From NCBI GenBank assembly GCA_964359435.1, contig CAYHSY010000012.1, positions 1-19,894 on the forward strand: a stretch of DNA of 19,894 nt. Direction: 5' to 3'. Below the pieces are notes generated by a model, which had not been told where the DNA came from, ran no database searches, and was given only the letters and a program-made list of their open reading frames with translations. The translations under genes were made by a program, and so were the position numbers. The stretch is from CAYHSY01 sp964359435. Its GTDB lineage: Bacteria > Patescibacteriota > Minisyncoccia > UBA6257 > JAUSGH01. Shown here piece after piece: positions 9,305 to 17,951 of the stretch (position 1 is the first letter of the stretch; each line of letters opens with the position of its first letter).

Positions 9305-9410
9305 AGAAGAACTCCAGATTGAGTGAATTCAAGGCACGCCGACGAGGCGTACCCTTTGGCGGTACTCCGAGGAGGCGCAACGCAGAAATCGCTCAATCTG
9401 GAGTTTTTCT
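9305..9410. repeat. 106-bp element with 19-bp terminal inverted repeats (REP/MITE-like)
   Basis: The left end AGAAGAACTCCAGATTGAG (9305-9323) is the inverse of 9392-9410 with one mismatch. The 68-bp interior is GC-rich and holds smaller palindromes: ACGCC/GGCGT (9336-9350) and GTACC/GGTAC (9349-9365). No open frame, transposase or target-site duplication is visible. It lies between the S-layer terminator and the GT39 promoter. The form suggests a dispersed palindromic or MITE-like element; copy number elsewhere is unknown. Confidence 0.6.
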
Positions 9411-9442
9411 AAAAACCAAACACCCCCGAGCGTACTCGGGGG
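9411..9442 (-). terminator. Rho-independent terminator of the S-layer-like gene
   Basis: Minus-strand stem CCCCCGAG - TACG loop - CTCGGGGG (9423-9442), 8 bp and perfect, followed by TGTTTGGTTTTT. It lies about 38 bp past the TAG at 9480, as expected for a strongly expressed surface-protein gene. There is no T-run on the other strand. Confidence 0.85.
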
Positions 9443-9479
9443 CGTTGGCAATTCAAGCGTGTCTCAAGCGCGCTAGAAA

Positions 9480-11054
9480 CTATTTGTTGATTGTCTCGAC
9501 GCTCATGTTGGAACCCGGGAGACCAATTACGCCATAACCGTTAGTGTAATCGAGATCGTATACACTATTGGATGACGTTGTGGAAATCGGGGACCAAATG
9601 AAGTCATCATGACTGTCAGTATCAACACCTGTGTCGGTAGTTCCATCTATGCCGTTGCCTGCACGACCCATGTCGCCGACATAGCCGAGACCAACCTGCT
9701 GCCGAGTCGGGAAGGCGCTGTCGCCCTCAAGCTGTACCTGGATCGACTCCGAAGTACCGGCTGCGGCGAGAGTACCAATAGACGCGGCTAAGCGGAACCA
9801 GCGTGTCTGGCCGGAAGCGATAACTAACGTGGTCGTGGCGCTGTTGCAGCCAGTACGATCCACGTAAATTTCCGGAGCGGCAGAACCACTGCCCAAGTTA
9901 CCGGCCGGGGCCAACATGTGAGCACCGCCAGTAGCCGATTCAGTCAGCGAGGAATTACCACGACCGCTGAAGCAGTTGCCGGAGTTCACGAGACCGCTCG
10001 GATTGGTAGCGCTGTTGTACTGCGAATCAGGCGTGCTGAACGAGTCATTGGTGAAGACGAAGAGCGAGTACTTGGTAGTAGTCGCATAAGCGCCGCCGCC
10101 CTTAACCGTTGAAGACGAAACGCTGAAGGTCAATTTGTAGAGAGCAACGTCACCGTTGTTCGCCGTCACTTTGAACTTATAAAGCGTCTTGTCATCGCCG
10201 GAGGTAAGCAAACGCTCGCTCGAGCTCAAATCAATCTTCGCAAAGGTCGGATAGGACTTCACCAGGCGAACGCCGTTAGAAGACGTATCTGCACCGGTCG
10301 GAGTGATTGTCGTGCCCGAGGATTGACCGACACCGTAGTTACCAGTCAAGCCGTTGTTGTTACCATCGTACTCAACGATCAGGTAATCACCGGAACGGGT
10401 GTTAGGACCGGAAACGGAGATACCCGCAACCGTACCCTTCACAACCATGACTTTGGCGCCATCTCTCGGAACTAAGAAGTTCGAGATCAAGCTGGAAGTC
10501 GCAACCTCGACACTGCCTGTATCAAGCGTGCCGGGGAAAGTGGCCTCACCAACCTTAGCCATCGTAGAAGCATCGTAAAGTTCAACCATCTGACCGACGA
10601 GGTTCACTGGAGTGTTGGAAGCCGCGCCACGGAACTGGAGGGCAACCTGACGAACCTCAATGGCCTCGTTAGTAGCGGAGAACTTGATGCGGGACAATTC
10701 AACTGTCTGACCCGGGGAAGACAAAGCATAAGACGGGGAACCCGAATCAAGAGCAACTGAGAGTGTACCGCCGGCGGCACCGGTCATGCTCTGACCAGCG
10801 CTGTCGTTTTCGGTAATCGTCGCACTCTGACCGGACGAAATGCCTGTCGGAGCCGGGGAAGAAGCACTGTCATAACCCCATGTATACTTACCAGTCGCGC
10901 CCGACTTCAAGTCGCACTTCAAAGACAACTGTTTGGACGCACCCTTGGAAAGGATGATGCCGTTGTTGTCAAAAGTAAACGAAGATGAAGAAGCAGCCGC
11001 TGTCGGATTCACGATGTTTGAACCGGTATTCAAGCCGACGCTGCCGTCATACAA
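9480..11054 (-). CDS. S-layer-like protein, C-terminal part (after in-frame TAG)
   Basis: This frame is the direct continuation of the reading frame at 11064-13175. Without the TAG the two would form one protein of about 1,231 residues. The content is low-complexity, Ser/Thr/Gly-rich beta-sandwich material, such as TVELSRIKFSATNEAIEV, GDYLIVEYDGNNNG and DKTLYKFKVTANNGDVALYKL, as in surface-layer proteins of CPR bacteria. A Cys pair near the start (NC just after the stop, then LKCDL) suggests a domain that needs both sides of the stop. The only start available is TTG at 11054, with no Shine-Dalgarno, so independent translation and export without a signal peptide look unlikely. It ends in TAG at 9480 before a strong terminator. 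Best read as the second half of one gene, either broken or read through. Confidence 0.7.
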   Translation of the reverse strand: MYDGSVGLNTGSNIVNPTAAASSSSFTFDNNGIILSKGASKQLSLKCDLKSGATGKYTWGYDSASSPAPTGISSGQSATITENDSAGQSMTGAAGGTLSVALDSGSPSYALSSPGQTVELSRIKFSATNEAIEVRQVALQFRGAASNTPVNLVGQMVELYDASTMAKVGEATFPGTLDTGSVEVATSSLISNFLVPRDGAKVMVVKGTVAGISVSGPNTRSGDYLIVEYDGNNNGLTGNYGVGQSSGTTITPTGADTSSNGVRLVKSYPTFAKIDLSSSERLLTSGDDKTLYKFKVTANNGDVALYKLTFSVSSSTVKGGGAYATTTKYSLFVFTNDSFSTPDSQYNSATNPSGLVNSGNCFSGRGNSSLTESATGGAHMLAPAGNLGSGSAAPEIYVDRTGCNSATTTLVIASGQTRWFRLAASIGTLAAAGTSESIQVQLEGDSAFPTRQQVGLGYVGDMGRAGNGIDGTTDTGVDTDSHDDFIWSPISTTSSNSVYDLDYTNGYGVIGLPGSNMSVETINK

Positions 11055-11063
11055 GATACAGTT

Positions 11064-11066
11064 CTA
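11064..11066 (-). other. In-frame TAG interrupting the S-layer-like gene
   Basis: The codons read GAT ATC TAG AAC TGT, and the frame on both sides encodes the same kind of beta-rich surface protein. TAG is the normal terminator of at least three other frames here (5972, 9480, 18490), so genome-wide reassignment of TAG is unlikely. Nonsense mutation, base-call error or local readthrough remain. Confidence 0.85.
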
Positions 11067-13175
11067 GATATCGTTTGCCGCACCGCCGCCAAGGTTGTAC
11101 TCGGCCGGGAACGAAGTCAAACGAAGATCTTCACCGGAAGCCGAAGCGTCCAAGATGTACCGGGCAAATTCATAACGGGAACCCGCAATGAAGGTTTGCG
11201 CGATCGGCACAGTGGCAACGCTAATAGTCAACGCCGCGGCCTTAACCGTCATAGTATTGCCGGTCAAAGCAGTGGTCGGTGTCGGCGAAACCGTCACACC
11301 GGTGTTGATGCCCGTAACGGACGTCAAATCGGAGCTCGGAGTCGTCGAAGCACGGAAGGTATCATTGTTCGCGAAATCCGTTCCAAGCTTACCCTTCAAG
11401 ATAAGGGTTGTAACACCCACCGGGAAGGTATAAGAGCTGGAGAAGGTTACCGTACCGGAAAGAACGGTGCCGGAACCATCGTTCGGACCCTGAACAATAT
11501 TGCCGGTCGTCTTGTTGACGAGCGTCAAATTCTTAAGGTCTTCGATGCCAAGAGAGGCGCCTGAGTTTTCAGTCAGCAACATATTGACTTTAATGCTGCC
11601 AACGGAAACCGGCTCACCCTTAACGTCAAAGCTCCACGCCGCGAGGATTTGATCGGGCAGGTTCACAGCCACGTTCTGGGCCGGCGCTGTCGCGCTGTCC
11701 ACAGTCACGTTCATAGTACCGGCCGAAATCGAAGCTTGGTTGGCATCCATCCATGGGTCTTCAACAGAGCTGAAAGCACCGGAATCATCGGCCGGGTCAG
11801 TGGTGCCTGTCTGCGGCGGCAAAACGCCATAACCGTAGAGTTCACCCTCAAGACCGATATCGGTCCTCTTAGCTAAATCGAAGTCAACAGTACGACCAGA
11901 ACCACCGATCATGTCACCCTTGATCAGAACTTCTTTGGAGAAGCCCTTGTCAATCAAGAGGCCCTTGCCCGAGAAGGTGCTGGTGTAATATTTACCGTCG
12001 GAGCTGACAACCGCGTCATAAGCGACGCCGTCAACATAGGTTTTGATGTTCGCGAGGTCACCGGAGCCGGCCGAACCGGTCTGGTTCCAACGGATGAACT
12101 TCAAGTAAACCTTTTCTTCAGAACCGGCCGTGATTTTCACGGAGGAGAAGGTATAACCGGTTGTACCAACTTCTTTGGTAACAATGGTCGCCGACCCCGT
12201 TTGCGGGTTCAAAGGACCCATAGCCATCGTCACAGAACCAATGGTCAAAGAAGCGTTGCTGGTATGGCTGGCGCCGACGATCGGCAAGCTGCCGGACACA
12301 ACACCGCTCTCAACATTTACAGCCATCACCGCCAATTCGACGGTCTGACCGCCAGTCGAGGTTTCGCTGGAGCGGTTGCCCGCGACAACGAATTCTCTGG
12401 CTTCACCGGCTTTAATGACAACGCGCTCGCCAATAACGGCCTCATGGTCGGCATTCAAGGTCTTCTTGAGACCGACTTGCGCGCCGTTAGCATCGAGCAA
12501 AACCAAACTGTCAAACATAGTGTCGGAACCCAAACCCTGTCTGCGGACCTTAACACCCGTCACAGCCACATCTTTGGAACCCGCAACCAACTGGATGCGA
12601 GTAAACGGAATGCGCTGCGCGTTAAACGGAAGAATGGTCGCCACCGGCTGGTTAGCCGACTTTACAACGGCGATATCACCGCCAACCACCGGAATCGGGG
12701 CTGGAGCCGGACCACCGCCAACTACAGGAGCGCCGGGCACGCACATGGCTTTCACTTTGGCGCGAGTAATCGGACCAAAATAGCCAGCCGCTGGGCTGAT
12801 GCCTTCGCGAGCCTGGAATTTAGCCAAAGCGGCCTTGGTCAAAGGACCAAAATAGCCGGTTGGCGAAACTTGCAAGTCACCTTTAGAAGCTAAAACACCT
12901 TGGAGAGCGGAGACATCATCGCCACGACTGCCCACAGTGAGGTTGCGGGTATAGTTATAGCATGCGTCGCCACTTCCACTTGCAGGAGCAGCGGCAGGAG
13001 CACCCGCCAACTGACCTTGCAATGCGGCAATCTGGGCTAACAACGCGTTAATCTGCGCTTGCAAATCCGAAACGGATTGCGCCTGCGCGGCCAACGGCGT
13101 AAGACCAGAAAGAGAAAGCACAGTCGCGGCTGTCACCACGACTGACGCAATCCTTTTTGATAATTTATTTCCCAT
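11064..13175 (-). CDS. S-layer-like surface protein with peptidoglycan-binding domain, N-terminal part
   Basis: A 703-residue exported protein, probably the main surface-layer component. Residues 1-33 are a signal peptide ending AAQAQ. Residues 34-58 are a short Leu/Gln heptad coiled coil (VSDLQAQINALLAQIAAL). Residues ~78-143 form a PG_binding_1-type domain (SALQGVLASKGDLQVSPTGY, then SPAAGYFGPITRAKV), flanked by C72 and C145, which could form a disulfide. The remainder is repetitive beta-sandwich sequence, rich in Thr, Gly and Val. A TTG start at 13202 is possible, but ATG 13175 begins exactly at the signal peptide (MGNKLSKRIASVVV). A strong extended -10 promoter and a ~200-nt structured leader precede it. 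The frame ends at an in-frame TAG and continues at 9480-11063. The anchoring role is inferred from the domain layout. Confidence 0.85.
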   Translation of the reverse strand: MGNKLSKRIASVVVTAATVLSLSGLTPLAAQAQSVSDLQAQINALLAQIAALQGQLAGAPAAAPASGSGDACYNYTRNLTVGSRGDDVSALQGVLASKGDLQVSPTGYFGPLTKAALAKFQAREGISPAAGYFGPITRAKVKAMCVPGAPVVGGGPAPAPIPVVGGDIAVVKSANQPVATILPFNAQRIPFTRIQLVAGSKDVAVTGVKVRRQGLGSDTMFDSLVLLDANGAQVGLKKTLNADHEAVIGERVVIKAGEAREFVVAGNRSSETSTGGQTVELAVMAVNVESGVVSGSLPIVGASHTSNASLTIGSVTMAMGPLNPQTGSATIVTKEVGTTGYTFSSVKITAGSEEKVYLKFIRWNQTGSAGSGDLANIKTYVDGVAYDAVVSSDGKYYTSTFSGKGLLIDKGFSKEVLIKGDMIGGSGRTVDFDLAKRTDIGLEGELYGYGVLPPQTGTTDPADDSGAFSSVEDPWMDANQASISAGTMNVTVDSATAPAQNVAVNLPDQILAAWSFDVKGEPVSVGSIKVNMLLTENSGASLGIEDLKNLTLVNKTTGNIVQGPNDGSGTVLSGTVTFSSSYTFPVGVTTLILKGKLGTDFANNDTFRASTTPSSDLTSVTGINTGVTVSPTPTTALTGNTMTVKAAALTISVATVPIAQTFIAGSRYEFARYILDASASGEDLRLTSFPAEYNLGGGAANDI

Positions 13176-13376
13176 ACAATTTAACTTATTTTCAAGAAAC
13201 AAAATTTTAATAATAGAACGATGTATTTCCGGACGATTACCACCCCTCCCTTCATCGCTTCGTCTCCCGACGTCGATGAAATCGACCTAAGCAGAAGTTA
13301 ATAATCTGATAACAAAAAGAAACAGAATGCCCAGCTTTGCGATAATTCTTATCATATCGCCTGCTGGATCCGTCTA
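13176..13376 (-). promoter_or_regulatory. Long structured 5' leader of the S-layer-like gene
   Basis: This predicted untranslated leader of about 200 nt contains two back-to-back minus-strand hairpins. One is GTCGAT-TTC-ATCGAC (13272-13286), a perfect 6-bp stem; the other is CGTC-GGGA-GACG (13261-13272), with a GNRA-type loop. A purine tract GAAGGGAGGGG lies just downstream, too far (about 65 nt) to be the RBS. Leader hairpins of this kind can stabilise abundant mRNAs; that role is inference. Confidence 0.45.
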
Positions 13377-13382
13377 CTATTT

Positions 13383-13410
13383 ATTATAGCAAACGGACGC
13401 GGAAGGCGAA
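13383..13410 (-). promoter_or_regulatory. Extended -10 promoter of the S-layer-like gene
   Basis: The minus strand has TGCTATAAT, a perfect extended -10 (TATAAT at 13383-13388), with TTCGCC (13405-13410) as a weak -35 at 16 bp. An extended -10 compensates for a poor -35. Predicted transcription start is about 13376. Confidence 0.7.
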
Positions 13411-13423
13411 TGTGGAACATCTC

Positions 13424-13455
13424 AAAAACAGGAAAGCCCCACGTAAAGTGAGGCC
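13424..13455 (-). terminator. Terminator hairpin, possibly conditional, upstream of the S-layer promoter
   Basis: Minus-strand stem GGCCTCAC - TTTAC - GTGGGGCT (8 bp including two G-U pairs), followed by TTCCTGTTTTT. Its 5' arm (13448-13455) is also perfectly complementary to GTGAGGCC at 13507-13514, so two mutually exclusive hairpins can form. At minimum it ends transcripts from the HTH gene and insulates the S-layer promoter. Confidence 0.55.
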
Positions 13456-13514
13456 ACAACAAATCCGAAACAGATCCGATAGATATGCGACATCTGATGA
13501 GTAATAGGCCTCAC
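13448..13514 (-). promoter_or_regulatory. Alternative (anti-terminator-like) fold, candidate cis-regulatory RNA or small RNA
   Basis: On the minus strand GTGAGGCC (13507-13514) and GGCCTCAC (13448-13455) form a perfect 8-bp closing stem around 51 nt. The interior contains a 6-bp hairpin AGATGT-CGC-ATATCT and a tandem 11-nt repeat, TCGGATCTGTT then TCGGATTTGTT. No known riboswitch class was recognised. The rest of the gap between here and 13647 shows no gene. Confidence 0.35.
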
Positions 13515-13539
13515 ACCCTTACATCATCCTTAAAAGTTC

Positions 13540-13568
13540 AACTTAATGGAAGTGACCCACCAAGTCAA
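13540..13568 (-). promoter_or_regulatory. Weak candidate promoter for the 13424-13514 RNA
   Basis: TTGACT (13563-13568), a 17-bp spacer and TAAGTT (13540-13545) on the minus strand. The -35 is good and the -10 poor. If real, it would give an RNA of about 110 nt ending at the terminator at 13424. Confidence 0.25.
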
Positions 13569-13647
13569 CTAGACAAAAACCAGGAACGTGTCACGTAATA
13601 CAAATACACCTTGAGTACGGGATTCATCAAAGATAACGACTGCCGGC

Positions 13648-14514
13648 TTATTTTATTACATACACGGAAAAACCGCCGGCACCGTGCCTCTGAACCTTGT
13701 CGTGATTGACTAAGCGTTGTAGATCATTACGCAAAGTCCTCTCGCTAACCATAGGAAAAGCTGATAATAAATCCTTCATTCGGCAACCAATGATATCTCC
13801 CAACGCATTTTTAACACTCATAGAACGTATCTTTTCTATTATAGATGCCTGCCTGATCGCATTGCCAATACTAACCATGCCCCCGATAGAATCCTCATTT
13901 TCATCAGACAAATCAGAATCGACTGCATCCAAGGGGACATCTTGCCGTGATTGATTGCCGATCGATTGCCGATCGTTCGGCAACTCCCCACTCAACACGA
14001 TACCATTGCCGATCGGTTGCCGATCGGTTGCCGATCGTTCGGCAACTGATTGCCGATCGTTGCCGATCGATTGCCGATCGGTTGCCGATCCATCTCGTCT
14101 TGATTGTTTAATCGCGGCGGCCTGGTCGGTAATTAGGTCTTTTACGGATTTTTTATGTATATCCCCATCTTCATGAAAAAGACGAGAGGCATCATCCAAA
14201 AAAACTGCGGCGTCCGGCGCCTCCTCGGATTCATCTGAAACATCAGACACATCGGCAGAAACCGCCAAATCCTTCAAGGCACCCACCAGCATATCCCCAT
14301 TTAAAATCTCCACCTCGTATAGAGACATGCCAAGTTTTATCAAACCTAAAAGCGCCTCGGCCTGCCGCGCAACCCTAAAACCGTCTTCCAAGCAAGCGGC
14401 GGCAAAACAATCCAAGGCCGACTCTTCCAATCGGTGGCGCAATTCTTTACGCCGCACGTAAGGCGCGAGACGTAAAACAGCATAGGCGATTTGTTGCGCT
14501 TGCGCTCTTATCAT
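13648..14514 (-). CDS. Helical N-domain / winged-helix (DeoR-like HTH) protein, putative regulator
   Basis: A 288-residue protein in three parts. Residues 1-84 are predicted helical (AQQIAYAVLRLAPYVRRKEL, then GFRVARQAEALLGLIKLGMS), with no recognised enzyme motif. Residues 85-225 are a long acidic and repetitive linker, with SDESEEAPD and several copies of DRQSIGN. Residues ~226-288 form a DeoR-like winged helix: KNALGDIIGCRMKDLLSAF, SERTLRNDLQRLV as the recognition helix, then VQRHGAGGFSVYV as the wing. The layout matches HTH proteins I associate with CPR genomes; target and ligand are unknown. GGAGA (14521-14525) 6 nt before the ATG is a good Shine-Dalgarno, unusual in this window. It lies upstream of the S-layer promoter, so control of that gene or of itself is possible but inferred. 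Confidence 0.75.
   Translation of the reverse strand: MIRAQAQQIAYAVLRLAPYVRRKELRHRLEESALDCFAAACLEDGFRVARQAEALLGLIKLGMSLYEVEILNGDMLVGALKDLAVSADVSDVSDESEEAPDAAVFLDDASRLFHEDGDIHKKSVKDLITDQAAAIKQSRRDGSATDRQSIGNDRQSVAERSATDRQPIGNGIVLSGELPNDRQSIGNQSRQDVPLDAVDSDLSDENEDSIGGMVSIGNAIRQASIIEKIRSMSVKNALGDIIGCRMKDLLSAFPMVSERTLRNDLQRLVNHDKVQRHGAGGFSVYVIK
13956..14090. repeat. Nine 11-bp-spaced TTGCCGATCG repeats in the HTH gene
   Basis: TGCCGATC occurs nine times, starting at 13956, 13967, 14007, 14018, 14029, 14051, 14061, 14072 and 14083. Most copies are 11 bp apart. Two copies continue into an inverse copy, giving hairpins: TTGCCGA-TCGT-TCGGCAA near 13966-13983, and GTTGCCGA-TCGT-TCGGCAAC at 14027-14046. 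The unit length is not a multiple of three, so it gives an 11-residue super-period of DRQSIGN-like peptides. Confidence 0.85.
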
Positions 14515-14593
14515 AATTTATCTCCAAGATATACTCCTAAATCTCCGAAGTCAAACTCTTATTCCCTATTCCAAATCCACAATTCTTAATTCC

Positions 14594-15361
14594 TTAAAGA
14601 TACCATCGTGAAGTCAGAAAAATAAACGCGGCCAATAGGGCGAAAACAATAACCCTGGAAATGAGGATCGTCTTGGTTAACTTATTATTATAAAAACGCA
14701 ACAGCATCTCCGTAAAAAACAGGGCGCCTAACGCCGTCAAATTTGAAACATTTAAAAAACCTAAAGGCAAAAGCTTGGCCACCCAGAGGCCTGTTAAAAT
14801 CATCAATCCCAAAACCGCTCCGGCCAAAAACGCTCTTCGGGGAGGCACGTCCGTCTCGCGGCTCACCAATTCCGACAAGAGCGCTACTATAACCGCTATT
14901 AAAAATATGGATGCCGCGGCCGGATGGGCTGCTGCGGTAATGGAATAAATTACTATAGTTTCGTAAGACAGGACGGCAAACAGCGCTTCATGCCAGAATA
15001 AACGATGGACCAAAACAAATTCTTTAAGCCCTAATATTATAAAAAACAGAATGGCATGGACAAAAATCAAAAGAGTGGCCCAAGTGGCTCCAGAAGGCGG
15101 TGACGCCACCCCCTCTTTGGACAATCCTGCGGCGGAAAAAATCAAAGAAAGGGCCGTCAATGCCAAAAATGATCTTGATAAAGACAGGATATTAAAAAAC
15201 GGTTTAATATATAAAATCAAAGCCGTGAAAACGAAAATACCGCCTCGCATCAAACTGGATCCCGGCGGATACGTCCAGGCGAAAAACACGCCGAACACAA
15301 GCGCTTTAAGAAGTAATGCTAAGCGCTGATTCTGTAAAAGCAATTTTAATTTTCCCGCCAT
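14594..15361 (-). CDS. Polytopic membrane protein of unknown function
   Basis: A 255-residue very hydrophobic protein with about eight or nine membrane segments, including ALVFGVFFAWTY, GIFVFTALILYI, FLALTALSLIFSAAG, LLIFVHAILFFIILGL, FLIAVIVALLSELV, AVLGLMILTGLWVAKLL and VIVFALLAAFIFLTS. It has no recognised catalytic or transporter signature and I do not recognise the family. A few charged residues sit inside the helices (KEFVLVHRLFWHEA around 118-131). The ATG at 15361 lies inside the clpB frame, with a 56-bp overlap and no Shine-Dalgarno. Translation is therefore probably coupled to clpB, which would make it part of the HrcA-controlled heat-shock transcript. A start further in is possible. 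It is followed by a 79-bp gap before the HTH gene. Confidence 0.7.
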   Translation of the reverse strand: MAGKLKLLLQNQRLALLLKALVFGVFFAWTYPPGSSLMRGGIFVFTALILYIKPFFNILSLSRSFLALTALSLIFSAAGLSKEGVASPPSGATWATLLIFVHAILFFIILGLKEFVLVHRLFWHEALFAVLSYETIVIYSITAAAHPAAASIFLIAVIVALLSELVSRETDVPPRRAFLAGAVLGLMILTGLWVAKLLPLGFLNVSNLTALGALFFTEMLLRFYNNKLTKTILISRVIVFALLAAFIFLTSRWYL

Positions 15362-17951
15362 TTTTAAGTTGACCGCGAACTATCCTATCCGCCAGCTTAT
15401 CAAGTATTATCCGCTGTATCAAGCGCCTGATCGGCCGGGCGCCATATTCGGGATCATAACCATTGGCGGCGATGTGCTCTTTGACGGTGGCATCAAAAAC
15501 CGCTTCAATCCCTTTTTCGGCTAAACGTTTTCTAACAATTTCCAGTTGAATGTCGGCGATTTTCAAAATATCTTCCCGCCGCAGGGCGTTGAAAATCACG
15601 ATTTCATCAATGCGATTTAAAAATTCCGGCCGGAAACTCTCTTTAAGCGAAATCCGGACTTTCTCCTTAAATTGTTCCTCTTCGGCCAAATCTGTCGCCT
15701 CATCCGCGGCAGCAAAACCGATTTTTGAAAGCGCCTTAAAATGCTGGCTTCCCACATTGGAAGTCAGGATAATAATCGCATTCTTAAAATTCACCGACTT
15801 ACCTTTGCCGTCGGTAAGATGGCCGTTATCCAAAACCTGAAGCAATATATTGAAAACCTCGGGATGGGCCTTCTCGATTTCATCAAATAAAATCAAACTG
15901 TACGGCCGATGACGCACAATTTCCGTAAGCTGCCCGCCCTCTTCGTACCCCACATACCCGGGCGGCGAACCAATGAGTCGCGAGGTCGCGTGCCGCTCCA
16001 TGTATTCCGACATATCAATCCGGATCAGGGCCTTTTCATCGTTAAACATGAATTCGGCGAGTGCCTTGGCCAGTTCTGTCTTGCCGACGCCCGTCGGCCC
16101 CAAAAACATAAAAGATCCCAAAGGGCGGTTTTCATCAGCCAGTCCGGTGCGGGCCCGCCGAATGGCGTTCGCGATGGCAGAAATTGCCTCGGTCTGACCC
16201 ACCACTCTGCCGGATAAAACCTCTTCCAAGCGGGCTAATTTCTCCGTTTCCGATTCCAACATCCTGGAAACCGGAATACCTGTCCACCGGGCCACAACGG
16301 AGGCGATATCTTCTTCATCAACCGCTTCTTTGATAAACTTTGCAGCCGAACCGGTCTTTTTGCCGCCTTCCTTATAATAACGTTTTTCAAACGCCTTATA
16401 TTCCTTTTCCGAGGACGGTAATTCACCATAGAGAATCTGCGCCACGCGCTCCAGGTTACCGTCGCGTTCGGCGACCTCCGCCTCGCGCTTCAAATCGTCA
16501 ATCCGGCGCCGGAGTTTATGCAAGTCCTCAAAGGCAATTTTCTCCGCCCGCCAATGACCGGAAATGGCATCGTTTTCTTCATGCAGTTTTTTAAGCGAGG
16601 ACTCTATGGCTTTGAGCCGGGTTTTGGTCTTGGTCTTGCCGGATGTTTCCTTTTGCAAAGCATTGCGTTCAATTTCCAACCCCGTAATTTCTTTGCGCAG
16701 CTTATCAATCTCCCGAGGTAAACTCTCGGTGTCCAGCTTGCGCGAAGCTGCCGCTTCATCGATCAAGTCCACCGCCTTGTCAGGCAAAAACCGGTCAGCA
16801 ATATAACGGGCCGACAAATTCACGGCCGCGCGGATGGCCTCGTCGCTGATGCGGATGCCATGATGAATCTCGTATTTTTCTTTCAAACCGCGGAGAATGG
16901 CGACGGCATCTTCTTGGCTCGGCTCATCCACCATAACCGGCTGGAATCTGCGCTCCAGGGCCGGATCTTTTTCTATATAACGCTGATATTCGCGGATGGT
17001 AGTCGCGCCGATGGCATGCAGCTCTCCCCGCGCTAGGGACGGTTTTAATAAATTAGAAGCGTCAATCGCGCCCTCGGCCGCGCCCGCGCCCACGATCATA
17101 TGTATTTCATCAATAAAAAGTATCAACCGGCCGGCACTGTTTTTAATCTCATTCACGAAGGCCTTCAAACGATCCTCAAACTCACCCCGAAATTTGGTCC
17201 CGGCAATCAGCATGCCGATATCCAAAGCCACTACCTCTTTATCTTTCAGGGTCTCGGGAACATCTCCCGAAACAATGCGTTGGGCGAGCCCCTCCACCAC
17301 CGCGGTCTTGCCAACACCCGGCTCGCCAATCAAAACCGGATTATTCTTGGTGCGGCGCGATAGGACCTGGATCAAACGGCGCAACTCTTCTTCCCGTCCG
17401 ATCACCGGATCCAACTTGCCGGCCTTCGCCCTATCCGTCAAATTTATGGCATATTTTTCCAACACCTGGAATTTGGACTCCGGCATTTCATCCGTCACCC
17501 GCGCGGAGCCGCGCAACGCGGCCAAAGCCCGCATGGCAATGTCACGCTTAAAACCGGCTTTGTCCAAAATTAACTTGGCGCCGGAGGGAGCGTCGGAGAT
17601 AGCCAAGAGCAAGTGTTCGCAGGACACAAACTCGTCTTTTTGGCCTTGAGCAAGTTTCGCCGCGCGGTCCAAAAGCTGCATCAACTCAGTTGAAAGATAC
17701 ATTTGGGAAACATTGCCGCCGGCGACAACCCGGGGCATATTTTGGAGTTCAATCTCTACTTGCTGGACCAAGGCCTCCACATTCACAGCACACTTCAAGA
17801 GCAAGGGACGGACCAATGACGATTCATCGGATAACAAACTGGAAAGCAAATGAATGGCCTTGAACTCGCCATGATTTTTGGCCGTGGCCAAATCCTGCGC
17901 GTTCTGCAGGGCCTCTTGGGCTTTAATGGTAAAACGGTGAAAATTCTTCAT
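15306..17951 (-). CDS. clpB: ClpB disaggregase (Hsp100 AAA+ chaperone)
   Basis: ATP-driven cytoplasmic hexamer that threads aggregated proteins through its pore, normally with DnaK/DnaJ/GrpE. It has 881 residues, slightly above the usual ~860. The N-terminal repeat domain spans 1-150. AAA-1 has Walker A GEPGVGKT (209-216), pore loop GTKFRGEFED, Walker B LFIDEI (D281/E282) and Arg fingers ERR (333-335). The coiled-coil M-domain (~405-530) separates ClpB from ClpA and most ClpC forms. AAA-2 has Walker A GPTGVGKT (618-625), pore loop GSPPGYVGYEEGG and Walker B ILFDEIEKAH (D690/E691). No ClpP-docking loop (IGF/IGL-type) is apparent, again favouring ClpB. ATG 17951 begins at the typical MKNFHRFTIKAQEAL. 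Upstream are a promoter and a CIRCE operator, so it is an HrcA-repressed heat-shock gene. The 3' end overlaps the membrane-protein gene. Confidence 0.97.
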   Translation of the reverse strand: MKNFHRFTIKAQEALQNAQDLATAKNHGEFKAIHLLSSLLSDESSLVRPLLLKCAVNVEALVQQVEIELQNMPRVVAGGNVSQMYLSTELMQLLDRAAKLAQGQKDEFVSCEHLLLAISDAPSGAKLILDKAGFKRDIAMRALAALRGSARVTDEMPESKFQVLEKYAINLTDRAKAGKLDPVIGREEELRRLIQVLSRRTKNNPVLIGEPGVGKTAVVEGLAQRIVSGDVPETLKDKEVVALDIGMLIAGTKFRGEFEDRLKAFVNEIKNSAGRLILFIDEIHMIVGAGAAEGAIDASNLLKPSLARGELHAIGATTIREYQRYIEKDPALERRFQPVMVDEPSQEDAVAILRGLKEKYEIHHGIRISDEAIRAAVNLSARYIADRFLPDKAVDLIDEAAASRKLDTESLPREIDKLRKEITGLEIERNALQKETSGKTKTKTRLKAIESSLKKLHEENDAISGHWRAEKIAFEDLHKLRRRIDDLKREAEVAERDGNLERVAQILYGELPSSEKEYKAFEKRYYKEGGKKTGSAAKFIKEAVDEEDIASVVARWTGIPVSRMLESETEKLARLEEVLSGRVVGQTEAISAIANAIRRARTGLADENRPLGSFMFLGPTGVGKTELAKALAEFMFNDEKALIRIDMSEYMERHATSRLIGSPPGYVGYEEGGQLTEIVRHRPYSLILFDEIEKAHPEVFNILLQVLDNGHLTDGKGKSVNFKNAIIILTSNVGSQHFKALSKIGFAAADEATDLAEEEQFKEKVRISLKESFRPEFLNRIDEIVIFNALRREDILKIADIQLEIVRKRLAEKGIEAVFDATVKEHIAANGYDPEYGARPIRRLIQRIILDKLADRIVRGQLKNGGKIKIAFTESALSITS